Counted from the first letter of the stretch, positions 34,057 to 44,339 are shown. The stretch is 64,000 nucleotides of DNA from Gymnopilus junonius (GCA_015501075.1 JADNYJ010000011.1:372001-436000), one strand, 5' to 3'. Program-made: numbers and translations. The notes: generated by a model from the letters alone, not told the origin.

Positions 34057-34498
34057 AGAGATTTAAAAGGCGCGAAATACCAAGAAGGGGCAGTTGAAAA
34101 AGCGCGTTGAACGTTCAAGTTCGTTGGACGCGTTCGTGTCGTGGCAGCCAGGCTCGGCAGTAACTATTGCATGATCAGACTTGGTTAGTTCACTTAGGTA
34201 ATTGCAATAATGCTTTGAGAAATTGAAATTCAGAGAAAGTATATAATCAATGTGCCAAATTTGCAAGATCAAGCTCACGCCTCGAAGCTTGAAGGACCAT
34301 GGAGCGTTATGTTTTGGGATTTGGAAATTGACTGTAGTCAATCAGGTGTGAACATTCATTTTACATATGCATCGCATTGAACAAAATAGCAATGCTGAAA
34401 GGTTGCTGAAAGACTGCTCAGTAGATGGTGGCGATAAGTACAAGCCCGGAGGGATTTAATATTCAATTTCAATGCCTTGCCTAAAAACAGTCACAAAA
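34057..34498. other. Intergenic between P450 3' end and truncated oxygenase copy
   Basis: About 440 bases with no supported gene; a short minus-strand frame at 34341-34063 has no recognisable content. Confidence 0.4.
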
Positions 34499-36695
34499 TC
34501 ATCCATATATTTCCGTTGATCGAATGAAGTCCTCAACTTCTTTGTTTCGAGGCCGAATAGAGCACTTGAAAGGGTGGGGAATCCTTTGAACCTCGTGGTC
34601 AGACGTATAAAAACGTATCAATTATCAGAAGCGAAATACCGAATAATCCCAGGATCATAGCCGTGGTCCAACCCTCCGCTCTCATCGACTTTGTTAAAGT
34701 CGAATGCTGCAATAAAGGACACGACTGCAATCCAGATAGATGAGGCAGCCATGTAGCGACCTGGACAAATTCTAATAAAGGGCAATAGTCATACTTTGTT
34801 CTGAAAGTTTAAAGGTAGTTTGCTTGCCTTCTTCCGAAGCCCCAGATCGCATGGCCGGGATCTTTCACCTCCTTGTTGAGGCTACGGCCATCTTCCACCA
34901 GAAACCTTTCAGGTCTGAAAGAGAAAGGGTCAGGGTATATACTTTCGTCATGTAACATTGCCCTATGAAAATGACCATGAGTCTCCGTTTATTTACGAAT
35001 GTCAGTACAGCACTTACCATGCATTAGCCAGGATAATAGATCCTTTCGGTATTCTATAACCATTATATTCGTCCTCAGCATGACAAGTATGAGGCAGTGC
35101 TGAAAACTGTGAATTTCTGGCAGAGGTCCACTATGTGTCAATGAACAGCATACCTAAAGGTGCAGTGGGTCTCCAACGCATGCTTTCCTTCACAACAGCG
35201 GCAACATACGGCAATGAAGGTTCGTCATCGAAGTCGGGCAAATGGCCTGGTTTAATGACTCTGTCAATTTCCTCTTGTGCTTTCTTGAGGACCGAAGGAT
35301 GATTTAAAAGGGCAAGAAGACACGAAGCCACGGCGCCCATGGTCTGTAAAGACAACAAGTAAGAAAAGGCCAACGCCTTAGTACCTTTAACTTGTTTCGA
35401 GACATACAGAATCCGCACCAGCTGTAGATGTTTTTAAATTCGAGCCTCAAACTTAGTATAGAGAGATTGACAAACCTCCATACAAAGTGCCTGCTACAGA
35501 CTTGATGTCTTCTTCCTGCATATGAATATCGGTTCTTATATCGAGCTTAGATAGACTATTAGAGCAGAAGGATGATATTGGAGATCCTTTTTCCTAGAGT
35601 ACATGAGATAAACATAGGCACACAAACAGAGAAATAAAAAACATACGATCTCACGTTTTGCCTGCTCAAATGGCGTATCTCGTACCTCCAATGCAAGTCG
35701 GCGCCATTCCTTTGCCTTCCTCTTAAAACTCGCGCCCGGAAACCATTCAGGTACATACTTCAAAGCCGGTAAAATATCGACAAGGAACGTTCCTGGAATA
35801 AGGGCGGGGACCACAGGGTCAATTCCAGCCTTAGCTATTGTGATGAACTTGTCATGCTTGGAGGCAATCTTAAGACCGTATGTTGAAGAAAGTATAGCTT
35901 CTCCAGAGAGCCTAAGCCTTGTCATCAGCAACTACTGCATGATGAGGTTTTGGAACGCACTGGCGCAGTTCACCCATCATATCGCTTTGGTCATCCAAAA
36001 GACGGCGAAGGAAATCTCTTGCAGACCTGAGCTCCTGAGGACGAAATCTCTTCGCTGCAGAAGGGTGGAAGGAGTCATGCATCAAACGACGATGTGTTCT
36101 CCTGGACGGTGTTTGGTATTAGTGTGGCAGGATACATTCCTTCTAATTACGAACTTACCATCGATCTCCTAAAGGCAGTCGATTTGTCAGTGTTACCACA
36201 GAAGTGTGGTAAATAAAGGACTTGCACTCACCATAGTCCATGAATCCGAAATTGAAGTCCCAGCCCATCAATTCAACAACCATTGGTAGGCGCGGCCTAT
36301 TAAATAGGTTGGTCAATGATACAGAAAGCAAAGAAAGAGAACGTTCATCCACCTTCCGGAATATATAGACGACCGCTTCTCCAGTAGGTCGACTGCAGCG
36401 CGATGGGACCCAAGGACGATGATATGAGTCCCAGCAGCATTAAGATGTAGCACATCTGTATCTGTGGGTCAAGTTAAAAGAAATCTGAAGCTCAATGCGT
36501 TCACTACTCACTTAGCTCTTTGCTCCACTTGTCGTAAACCTCCCATTCCAAACTGCGGGGTAAGCCGAACAAGTTTCCGACCAATGGCAGTTTCTTCAGT
36601 CCAGGCGGTAGGGGCAGACAACTTTTTTGATTCCTTGCATAGCGATATAACGTGTAAATGAGCGCGATGGCAGCCAGGAGGTCCAGGATGAACAT
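34499..36695 (-). CDS. Cytochrome P450 monooxygenase, about 504 residues
   Basis: About 13 exons on the minus strand from the ATG at 36695 to TGA at 34501-34499. It begins with one membrane helix (MFILDLLAAIALIYTLYRYA) and the Pro-rich hinge LPLPPGLKKLPLVGN, so it is anchored in the endoplasmic reticulum. Further marks: WRTHRRLMHDSFHP (helix C), the I-helix AGADSTMGA on a junction with a 14-base exon, KESMRW (ExxR of helix K), FRPERFL and the haem loop WGFGRRICPGR with the Cys ligand; it ends IPHPFKCSIRPRN. All catalytic motifs are present. The intron inside the haem loop starts with GC (GCAAGC) rather than GT. Fungal P450s of this type oxidise hydrophobic metabolites; the substrate cannot be told from sequence. 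It stands alone, with no biosynthetic partners nearby. Confidence 0.9.
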
Positions 36696-38753
36696 GATAG
36701 AGGTGGTGAAAGATTGCGGAGTCCAAAGCCGTACTATTTGTCACAACGCATGCCTCGATATAGCACTTGGACATGGGGTCTGTTAGAAAAAAGCAGGTGT
36801 GAACCGAAAAGATTCGATTTGGCTGTCAGAACCCCACCAGGGTCCAGGCTGAAGGGGAAAACAGGGGAAAACTGTCAACTAAGATAGTCGACTGTCGGAT
36901 TAATGCGTTCCTTCCGGATGGAAGATTAACTTTAAACAATGCGAAGGTTGATATTCGAAGGCTGTGAAGTCGCTGAAGCTGTGTTCAGAGTGGTAGTCTA
37001 GTAGAGCATGGGTTGGACTATGTCAAGTAGAGGGCTGGAAAGGAACTTCGGCTGTAATCAATCACATAACTGCCGAACCGAGTTCGTAAGGTGAGCGTTT
37101 GAAAATGATTTAGAAACGAATCATGTGTTCACAGCGCCCTCTAATTGAGTATGCGATGCAAATTCATCTGGAGAGAATGCCCACATCATTCAAATAGAGC
37201 CGCTCGATAGAAATCGTTTGGGCTGAGCACTTGCAAAGTCGATGCCCTAAACTCTGCTACCCAAGGATTGATGGACAGGCTGAAAAGTATCTCCGTTAAT
37301 TGGAAACAAAATACCGCTAATTGGAGATTCAGTGGATCACTCACTCCCAAGTCTAGGCTACATATGCATAGCATGTCAGTACTTTGCAGACTGAGATACG
37401 GCACTAGGCTCACCATATGATTAACTTAAATGGCCCTAACAAGATCAGGATTTTCATTTCTAGATTGAGTCTCGGCCAACCATCGTGCAGAACTGTACTG
37501 TCGAATGAGCTTCCAAGCGTATTGGAGCTAATGTAGTTTAAGGAAAACGAGATCCTTACCTGTAAGATTACCCACAGCGAATGCGTCACAGCCTATTCAA
37601 GATATTATAAACTCGTATGGTAGAAGTTATGCAGAAAGATGACACGACTCAACGTTGGTCGGATCATTTGGTTGTAACACAGAAGACCAGTACAAAGCAG
37701 AAATATGGTGTGAATGCCCTTGAATCCCTCTTCGTAGCCTTTAGCCTTGGTTATATGAACCGTAAATTTCCTGAGAATCAAAAATAGAGAGGCACCCATC
37801 GTCCTTGCCAGCATCATTGGAAGAGAAAATGCAACTGGCGCTTGGGAGTTGAGTTCTCTGACAACTTGAAGTGTGAGTTCTACAAAAGATAAAGGACAAT
37901 CATTTATCAGAGTCCTAGACGAAGCGCAGATCTTCCAGGACGGAGCAACGAATGATAGGACCACGATGATGGACATTTGTAAAAAAAGAGGATTGCAACG
38001 CCTACTGCCATAGCCGACTCCGCTCCAGAAGCCGACAGCACATTTTCCCGGCCTGGGTTCTGTCCGAACCTTCGAACCAACTCCGAACCTCACTTTCAAC
38101 ATCGACCTGTTCAAGATGTTTCAATTCGTTTCCCTGACTTTTAACGTCAATAAAACGATCTAAGGATAGTAAATAAAAGGCTTAGCGACCGAGAATAATG
38201 CTAGTGATAGTGCTTTAAGTACCACGTGACAACGACCTTCCAACGTTCGAACTTCGAACTTCGACGTTCAACAACGATACTTCGCTCAATCCATCTTTTA
38301 CATTGAAATTTGATCACTTGAACTTATATCAGGTCGTAGCAATTTCTTTAGATTAAAAACGGGCTCGAGATTCTGGGTGGAGAGATTGTAAGGAATTTAG
38401 TTAAAAGTACGCGAAGTTGACGCGAAGTAAACGAAGGTCGTGAAACTCAAACGAAGCAATATAAAAGGCTTTTTACATTATAGGTACTTATACGTTACTT
38501 GGAACTGTTCCGTGTGAATGGAAAGTACTGAAAGGCGCGTTATATAGATATCAAGACATCACATTGAAAAGAAGGCTCTCGGGCACATTTGTTGAAAGTT
38601 ATAGTAAAGAAAGTTGTACGAAAGCCACGTCTTCTTTCGATCATCATTATCGATACAAAGGAGAGACAGCTATCCCGTGTTCATCGAGAAGAATCGTACC
38701 ATGTGGGCCCAGGTCAGAGGGACTCTCTGGTGTAGGTGTCTGGTTTCGTTTGA
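36696..38753. other. Intergenic, 2 kb, with one weak hydrophobic frame
   Basis: Contains the open frame at 37605-38114 (listed separately). The rest shows AT-rich sequence and short frames only. The AGTTC/GAACG-rich stretch near 38240-38275 and a TATAAAAGG motif at about 38460 hint at a promoter, but no open frame of substance follows on the plus strand. Confidence 0.35.
37605..38114 (-). CDS. Hypothetical hydrophobic protein or relic, up to 169 residues
   Basis: One open frame on the minus strand with at least three hydrophobic stretches (MSIIVVLSFVAP, LPMMLARTMGASLFLILRK, IHTIFLLCTGLLCYNQM). Possible donor and acceptor sites inside it suggest that parts are exons of a longer membrane-protein gene, but I could not build a complete model and recognise no family. 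It may be a decayed copy. Low confidence. Confidence 0.25.
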   Translation of the reverse strand: MNRSMLKVRFGVGSKVRTEPRPGKCAVGFWSGVGYGSRRCNPLFLQMSIIVVLSFVAPSWKICASSRTLINDCPLSFVELTLQVVRELNSQAPVAFSLPMMLARTMGASLFLILRKFTVHITKAKGYEEGFKGIHTIFLLCTGLLCYNQMIRPTLSRVIFLHNFYHTSL

Positions 38754-39497
38754 TCAGGCTCCAGTGAGTCCTTTCCGAAGAGGAGTCTCAAGACCCTGAG
38801 GACGGGAACGAAAGTCGGCGAGCCAACGAGACTCGCTATGATCGCCGTTGTACAAGGGTGACCCAAGGTCTTGGGCTCGAGGCGGAAGAGGTGCGACAGT
38901 GGGTCCTAGAAGCCGAGCGAATTCATAGTAAAGATTTCGTCCACAGGACCTGAGAAGGATTTCATCCACCTCGTTTTTCTCGAGATGGAGCCGGATCTTT
39001 TTGCATGAGGGGGTCTGCATAGGTGTTTTGGGAAGCTGAGAACGGCGTTGGAGCCTTGGGGGTGAGGTGGGCATCTCAGGAGGGGCAGGCGTCTTAAAAC
39101 GTGGATCGTTGTTCAGGTCCGGACTAATGACTTCTTCTGGTGCGCCAGGGTTTCTGGAGGGACGGATCCAACGAATTTGTTGATCTTCCCGTGTTTCAGA
39201 GACGGTGATCTCGATGATAGTCTTGTCGGAAGCAAGTGGCCTTTTAGCATTGTTTTTAGCCAAGGAGGATATGTCAGGAGGAGTAGGCGTCTTGGAGCGT
39301 GGATCGTTGCCATAAGCTGCACTAATGTCGTCTTGTTCAACAGGCCCTTCCTTAGGACGAATCCAACGAGTATGCTTTCCTTCCCCAGTATCAGAGACTG
39401 TAATTTCGACGATAGTGCTGTCGGAAACTAGTGGCCTCGGAGGGTTGACTTCGGCCGCAGCTTGTCGCTTTTTCGCGCTACGAGTCTGGACAGGCAT
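38754..39497 (-). CDS. Unrecognised 247-residue protein with an internal tandem duplication
   Basis: One exon from the ATG at 39497 to the stop at 38756-38754. After a basic start (MPVQTRSAKKRQAAA) two similar blocks of about 60 residues follow. Block 1, residues 21-80, has RPLVSDSTIVEITVSD, RWIRPKEG and NDPRSKTPTPPDIS. Block 2, residues 86-145, has RPLASDKTIIEITVSE, RWIRPSRN and NDPRFKTPAPPEMP. The third part is basic, then a helical EKNEVDEILLRSCGRNLYYE and a C-terminal tail with RSRPQGLETPLRKG. TP and SP dipeptides could be kinase sites. The family is unknown to me; an early nuclear-localisation-like stretch (KKRQ) hints at a nuclear protein, as inference only. Confidence 0.68.
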   Translation of the reverse strand: MPVQTRSAKKRQAAAEVNPPRPLVSDSTIVEITVSDTGEGKHTRWIRPKEGPVEQDDISAAYGNDPRSKTPTPPDISSLAKNNAKRPLASDKTIIEITVSETREDQQIRWIRPSRNPGAPEEVISPDLNNDPRFKTPAPPEMPTSPPRLQRRSQLPKTPMQTPSCKKIRLHLEKNEVDEILLRSCGRNLYYEFARLLGPTVAPLPPRAQDLGSPLYNGDHSESRWLADFRSRPQGLETPLRKGLTGA

Positions 39498-39783
39498 CGA
39501 AAGTCAGTGTAGTCGAGAGAGTATGAGATGCCGCTATTCGGATGATCAAAGAGCAGGTTAGTTTGGGTCTTTGCTGCTCTCTTTTTAAGTAACATCGCCC
39601 TTTGTAGATGTTCTAATAAGATGACGTTTGTCAGACAATTGTCACAGCGGGCCACATTAACTCACACAACCGGAATAGACGATTGTTTCAGCCTTACTTC
39701 TTCCATCGTCCTCCCTATGGTCAGTAGTTGAAATCCAGATGACTTGGGGTTGGCCCCTGCCCTGCCGACGCCATTGTCGTGTT
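39498..39783. other. Intergenic, 5' flank of the 39497 gene
   Basis: Under 300 bases upstream of the minus-strand start, bordering the fold-back element. An open frame at 39655-39428 reads MARCDNCLTNVILLEHLQ and could be an alternative upstream exon, but I found no splice that joins it. Confidence 0.3.
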
Positions 39784-39996
39784 CACTGCTGGCACCAACC
39801 TCTGTTTCTTTGGGAAACAGCATGAAAGAAACACGTCACCTGATTTTTTTTAGATGTTTCTCCAGAAACCAGCATTCGGCCTTGCCTAATTTGGTATGGC
39901 CGACCAGTGTTTCTCAAGAAAACAGCGGAAAAAAAGTCATATGACATGTTTCCCAGGTACTGTTTCCTCAAGAAACACTACTCAGTGCCAGCAGTG
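39784..39996. repeat. Fold-back (MITE-like) inverted repeat, 213 bp
   Basis: The two halves are imperfect reverse complements around a centre near 39890. The outermost ends are CACTGCTGGCAC (39784-39795) and GTGCCAGCAGTG (39985-39996), exact reverse complements. The innermost parts pair as TCGGCC and GGCCGA. In between, GTTTC...GAAAC palindromes recur about four times. A 3-base direct repeat GTT lies at 39781-39783 and 39997-39999, as expected for some MITE target duplications but short enough to be chance. Because the arms pair, both strands show short shadow frames; none is a gene. Confidence 0.65.
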
Positions 39997-40367
39997 GTTG
40001 ACATGTTTGTTCATTGTATCACTGCATTATTTTTCAGTGGAGAATTGGCCAAAGTACTGGTCGGAGATGACGATGCAGTTAGACTAGGGGCCATTGCATT
40101 GTCTGTATGTGAAAAGAGCAAACATGCAACCGGTCGGCCCTCGGGCCCCAATAATTGAACACTGAACTTGCCTTTTTTGGTGCATAATACTCAAAATTAG
40201 GGACCTTGCCCGATACGCTTTTCAGAACAATGATGGTTATTGCATGGGTCCTAACACATAAATAGAACTCGACAACCTCACCTCCAGTTCAAAATCTAGA
40301 CATCCCATAATCTTTTCAGTCCTCTTTCTCTTACTGACCTCTCTTTTTCACAGGTTCCAAGGTCATA
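39997..40367. other. Intergenic, 5' flank of the 40368 gene
   Basis: About 370 bases upstream of the coiled-coil gene start. C/T-rich sequence directly before the ATG (40300-40350) fits a fungal core promoter. No gene supported. Confidence 0.4.
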
Positions 40368-42194
40368 ATGGCCACCCCAGGGCGCCGTAATGTCACTTCC
40401 AGAATTCATCGGGCGCATCCCTACCACGCGCCTTTGGGTAATCACAGAAGTCCTGGACCCTCCAGCCCTATCAGACTTCCTCCAGAAACTCGCTTCCCTT
40501 CTTCTCCTGTCACGCCACGGAAACGGTACCGCGCCGAGGGCGACGATCCTTTCACCCCTTCTCCACGTCCGATCCGAGCAGAATTTGGAACACCTCATCA
40601 TGTTGGATCTCTTTTCCGCGACAGCCCTCTGGATTTTCCGGGTACTCCGCACACCCCGAAAGCACGCGTCGTATCGACCCCCCTTCCCAAAACACCACAA
40701 TTGGACGACCTCTACGAAAATGTTAAGAAGACTTCGGAGCGCGTGAAGAATCGCCCTAGTGGACTTCCTGAAGATGAACGAATTTTCATCCAGCAGTTCG
40801 AAAGACTCCTTTCAGGAGGAAGGCTCTATAGACCGAGTTCAAAACGCGATAAGGTCGGGAGGACCGATGTCTGGAACTCCGAGCAGACTCCCGAGCAGCA
40901 GGAAGAGGTAGATCTGGACGCGTCTTTAGCTGCAAAGAAGGAGGAAATTCGCAAGCGTCGACTTGCCGAATACGAAGCTGGGCAGCAAGCAGAGAGAGAA
41001 GCAGAGAAGGCTAGGGAGGAAGCGGAAGCGCGTCGTAAACGTGTGTTCGAGGTAGATCAAAGGCGAGTTAAACGTGCCCAGGAACGCGATTACCGCGAAA
41101 AACTTGCTCGACTGAAATTGCAACAGGAGGAGGCGGAGAGGGAGAGGCAGCGACGCGAGACTATGCTCAAGGAAGAAGAACTGGAGATGGAGACGATGAG
41201 GGCCCGTCAGGAAGAACTTCTCCAGAAAGAACGCGCCGTTCAAGCCCGTGAGACGCGCGAGGCAGCTGAACGCGAACGGGAGAAGCTGCGGCGTCTCGCT
41301 GATAAGGAAAAAGCGCGTCACCAAGCTTTTCTAGCTCAAATGGAAACTATACGGACTGAAATCGAACGGGCAAGGGCACAAAACATTCGACTTATGGAGG
41401 AAGAGACCATCCTTGCCCGTGAACGTGTAGAACGTATTAAGCAAGAGCGTCTCCGAGCACAAGAATCAGAGCGCCTCCGGGTGTATGAGCAGTATCAGAA
41501 CCAGCAACATCAACAGCAATACCATGCCCCAGGGTTCCAATCTACGCCACATGAAGACTTCCATTCTGCCCGCGAAATACCAATAGAAAGCAGCGATGTT
41601 TTTATGCGTGATCCTTCTATATACATCACTAGAGACCCCTCAATGGCTTCTCTCCCGGCGGACGAGCGTATGAGAGGTCGCTCTGCGTATTTTAACCCGG
41701 ATGCATCAACCTCTTCTATTTCAGCCAACAAACCCTCTTTGCCACCTCGTCCTCCTTCTCCTCCTCCATGCCCTCCTTCTCCTCCTCCTCCTCCTTCTCC
41801 TCCTCCTCCTTCTCCTCCTCCTCCACCCCCTCGTCCTTCCACTCCCGCTGAATGGTTCTCCTGGTATGAAACCAGATGGGATGCTCTCAAATCCGGTGTC
41901 TTCCCCTGGGGCCTCAAGTCTGAGTATCTTCCCTGGCCCGTGTTCTGTGATGTCTTTCATCCAGAGGACATTACCGATGAAAAATTGTTGGCATTCTATA
42001 CGCATTCGGACCGCCCAGCAGGATTAAAGAAGAATAGGAAGGAGGTCAGCAAGGCGGAATTGCTGAAATTCCACCCGGATAAGTTGTTCAAGCGCTACCT
42101 GGTTGGGAAGGTCAGCGACGACGAGCTTGCTGTTGTTGACAAAGCCATTACAGAAATTACGAGGTTTCTTCTTGACTTTGGAAGAGGTCGTTAG
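40368..42194 (+). CDS. 608-residue coiled-coil protein with C-terminal HPD (J-like) module
   Basis: One uninterrupted exon from ATG at 40368 to TAG at 42192-42194. The N-terminus (residues 1-110) is Pro/Arg/Ser-rich with several TP sites. A continuous Arg/Glu/Lys coiled coil covers about residues 175-380. A proline-rich tract (residues 450-490, mostly SPPPP units) leads into a folded C-terminus: AEWFSWYETRWDALKSG, EYLPWPVF, ITDEKLLAFYTH, then KAELLKFHPDKLFKRYLVGK with HPD at residues 569-571 and a last helix EITRFLLDFGR. This mirrors the 13279-17522 protein: disordered part, coiled coil, a (F/Y)xPWP motif, then a helix with (W/F)HPD(R/K)(F/L). HPD is the Hsp70-stimulating motif in J proteins, but the rest of a classic J domain is not evident. 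Unknown function; likely a paralogous family. Confidence 0.85.
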   Translation: MATPGRRNVTSRIHRAHPYHAPLGNHRSPGPSSPIRLPPETRFPSSPVTPRKRYRAEGDDPFTPSPRPIRAEFGTPHHVGSLFRDSPLDFPGTPHTPKARVVSTPLPKTPQLDDLYENVKKTSERVKNRPSGLPEDERIFIQQFERLLSGGRLYRPSSKRDKVGRTDVWNSEQTPEQQEEVDLDASLAAKKEEIRKRRLAEYEAGQQAEREAEKAREEAEARRKRVFEVDQRRVKRAQERDYREKLARLKLQQEEAERERQRRETMLKEEELEMETMRARQEELLQKERAVQARETREAAEREREKLRRLADKEKARHQAFLAQMETIRTEIERARAQNIRLMEEETILARERVERIKQERLRAQESERLRVYEQYQNQQHQQQYHAPGFQSTPHEDFHSAREIPIESSDVFMRDPSIYITRDPSMASLPADERMRGRSAYFNPDASTSSISANKPSLPPRPPSPPPCPPSPPPPPSPPPPSPPPPPPRPSTPAEWFSWYETRWDALKSGVFPWGLKSEYLPWPVFCDVFHPEDITDEKLLAFYTHSDRPAGLKKNRKEVSKAELLKFHPDKLFKRYLVGKVSDDELAVVDKAITEITRFLLDFGRGR

Positions 42195-42504
42195 CAAGTT
42201 CGTTAAGTAATATCTTTATACCTAAGTTTTGTACCATTTCTTTCCTGTTCACAATCTTAACATAGCTCACCCTCTTTTATTTAGTAGGGATATAAATACT
42301 GATGCTCGTCTATGTAATATTTTATTCTTTGATTTTTGATAAGTCCGAGATAACCGGAGGTTGGAAACGGAACGGTCACGCGATACAATTGGTTTCAACG
42401 GGCAGTGCCCGGGTTCACTCTGTTACTTGACTACTTACCCTCTTTCAACAAATATAAGTCCTGCAAAGCGGACGCGCGGACGGCTTGAACAGGGTATTCA
42501 TATA
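42195..42504. other. Intergenic and 5' flank of the F-box gene
   Basis: About 310 bases. Holds the 3' flank of the coiled-coil gene and a TATAAATA box at 42291-42298. The F-box frame is open back to 42361, but paralogue comparison favours the start at 42505. Confidence 0.45.
42291..42298 (+). promoter_or_regulatory. TATA box of the F-box gene
   Basis: TATAAATA at 42291-42298, about 210 bases before the chosen ATG (42505). It is the best core-promoter match in the gap; assignment to this gene is inferred from position. Confidence 0.4.
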
Positions 42505-44151
42505 ATGTCATTTAACCCGATCCTCTGTCCACCAATTCTCCAACTCGACTCAGACTTGTTATGGTCGATTTTCACTCTGAATGCCGACATCTTCTGGGAA
42601 CATAACGCGCTCACCAATACCCGACTGGCCTCGCAGGTATGCAGGTCATGGAGAAATCTTTTACTCACAACGCCCTCTATTTGGGGCAAGCTGATGGATC
42701 TAGATGCGCTTTCCGAAGCAGGTGACGACTGGGCGCATGAGGTCTTACGGAGAAGTGGTGACGCTTTGTTGTGGATCAAGATTGACCTTAGTCTTGCCGT
42801 TCCTCTGAAGGAATTTTTCTTGGACATCCTCGAAAAGCATTGGCGAAGAATCCAGCACCTGATCGTTGATGTCTCTTCAAACGACATCTTAGCCACGCCT
42901 GACCGCTGGAGCGCGTTTTACCTTCCTGCACCTCATCTTGAAACATTCAAGGTTCACATATTTCCTGTCAAGAAGGTGCTACCAGGGCCCCAAGCCGAGC
43001 TCAGTATTGCATGGTCCAAACCCTTGTTTGCTAATGATGCGCCCATGCTTCGGGTATTTCATGCTACACAGTACAAGCTCGACCTCCCCGACTTAATGAA
43101 CAGACTGTCTTCCTTGCGAATTGGATGTCCATTCACGGTGCAGGAAGCTTTATTCGCATTACAGAAAGCACCAAATCTCGTTTACCTTTCAGTCGACACG
43201 CTTGAGGGCGGCATGTCAGATATCACACAACGTCTTCCACGCGTTCACCTTCCTAAACTCAGCTATTTCGGGCTTAATGCAATCTTCAAAGTGTGTACAA
43301 CCCTCCTAGAACATCTGGAGGTCCCTTCAAATTGTCATCTCAAGTTTTTTCCGTGCGATTTTTTGGACCCCGCCGACATGTGGGGGGACCCGGAATTTCT
43401 CGACTCATCATTTGAAGTATTGTCCACTTCTTCCGAGCGTTATTTTCGAAGTCATCCGTCGAGCGAACTACACGTTACCTTCCATAACTCCCTTGGTCAC
43501 TTTGAACTCAAAGAAGACTCTCACTTAGCTGGTCTTCCCAACTTCCAAATCACAATCCATTCAATTCGGTTCCCAGCTGCTCTTCAAAACTTAATATTAG
43601 GCCGACTTGCTCTTCCTTCATTTTCCAAGGTCACAGAACTGGAAATGAGCCTTCGCAATGGCTTCCCGAAAGAGGGACTCATGTCCTTTTTATCAAGCTT
43701 TTCTTCCTGCAGATGCATTACGTTTTCAGACGAAGGAACCCTTCACGACTTTTTCCAAAATTCCGAACAACCAGAGGACTCTTGCCAGGTCATGCTCCGA
43801 CATGTCGACACCATCAAATTCCGAATGTCTTTTCTTCTATTTCGCGACAGTAGTTTGATCGGCAAGAATGGCACCCTTCATCAATTCCTAAAGTACAGAA
43901 GAAAACATGGGTGTGCGATCAAAATGCTCGATCTTAGAGAAAGCGACGCAACCCTTACTCCATCCCTACATTATCTTGAAGAGCTACATGGCCTGCGGGT
44001 CCTCTGGAGTGATCCACGAAACAAGGAGGTTTTGGAGTACGAGTGTGGCAGTGGTTTCCCAGAAAAACTCCCTCTTTCTTTTGGCACGCCGTCTAGGGAA
44101 AAGGTTCAAGTTTTCGCGGACCGGTCTTGGAAGTACCAGGTCTTTTTTTAA
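42505..44151 (+). CDS. F-box protein with leucine-rich C-terminus, 548 residues
   Basis: One exon. The frame is open from 42361, but I start at 42505 because MSFNPILCPPILQLDSDLLW lines up with the start of the paralogue at 44340. The F-box-like domain covers about residues 10-65: DSDLLWSIFTLNADIF, TRLASQVCRSWRNLLL and PSIWGKLMDLDAL, with the Trp-Arg and Pro-Ser-Ile-Trp marks of basidiomycete F-box proteins. The rest is a series of leucine-rich segments (for example HLETFKVHIFPVKK, LPKLSYFGLN) of the type that binds substrates. F-box proteins link targets to SCF ubiquitin ligases through Skp1; the target is unknown. The gene is intact. A decayed copy follows 190 bases downstream on the same strand. 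Confidence 0.85.
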   Translation: MSFNPILCPPILQLDSDLLWSIFTLNADIFWEHNALTNTRLASQVCRSWRNLLLTTPSIWGKLMDLDALSEAGDDWAHEVLRRSGDALLWIKIDLSLAVPLKEFFLDILEKHWRRIQHLIVDVSSNDILATPDRWSAFYLPAPHLETFKVHIFPVKKVLPGPQAELSIAWSKPLFANDAPMLRVFHATQYKLDLPDLMNRLSSLRIGCPFTVQEALFALQKAPNLVYLSVDTLEGGMSDITQRLPRVHLPKLSYFGLNAIFKVCTTLLEHLEVPSNCHLKFFPCDFLDPADMWGDPEFLDSSFEVLSTSSERYFRSHPSSELHVTFHNSLGHFELKEDSHLAGLPNFQITIHSIRFPAALQNLILGRLALPSFSKVTELEMSLRNGFPKEGLMSFLSSFSSCRCITFSDEGTLHDFFQNSEQPEDSCQVMLRHVDTIKFRMSFLLFRDSSLIGKNGTLHQFLKYRRKHGCAIKMLDLRESDATLTPSLHYLEELHGLRVLWSDPRNKEVLEYECGSGFPEKLPLSFGTPSREKVQVFADRSWKYQVFF

Positions 44152-44339
44152 ATTACTTAGAGGTATAACACCTATTGGTTACTCGTCTAAGCATTGCCTG
44201 TGAAATGTGTACGTACAGCCCGAATTAATAGCTATGACACTATGTATCAAACTTTAATCGGTCTTGCAGGGTCCATCACTATCACCTCTCGCCTCGAATC
44301 TGTACCAGCCAGCAGCGACAAAACATCCCATCCCTTTCG

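Noticed and set aside
34499..36695. P450 as part of a secondary-metabolite cluster
   Set aside because: No terpene cyclase, polyketide or peptide synthase, transferase or transporter lies next to it; its neighbours are a truncated oxygenase copy and unassigned sequence.
39783..40158. Short frames on both strands at 39.8-40.1 kb
   Set aside because: They arise from the fold-back element, whose arms read similarly on both strands.
41510..42005. Glycine- and arginine-rich open frames on the minus strand
   Set aside because: Antisense of the proline-rich tract of the 40368-42194 protein.
42361..42504. Upstream start for the F-box gene at 42361
   Set aside because: The extra 48 residues have no counterpart in the adjacent paralogue, which aligns from 42505; the region is probably 5' leader.
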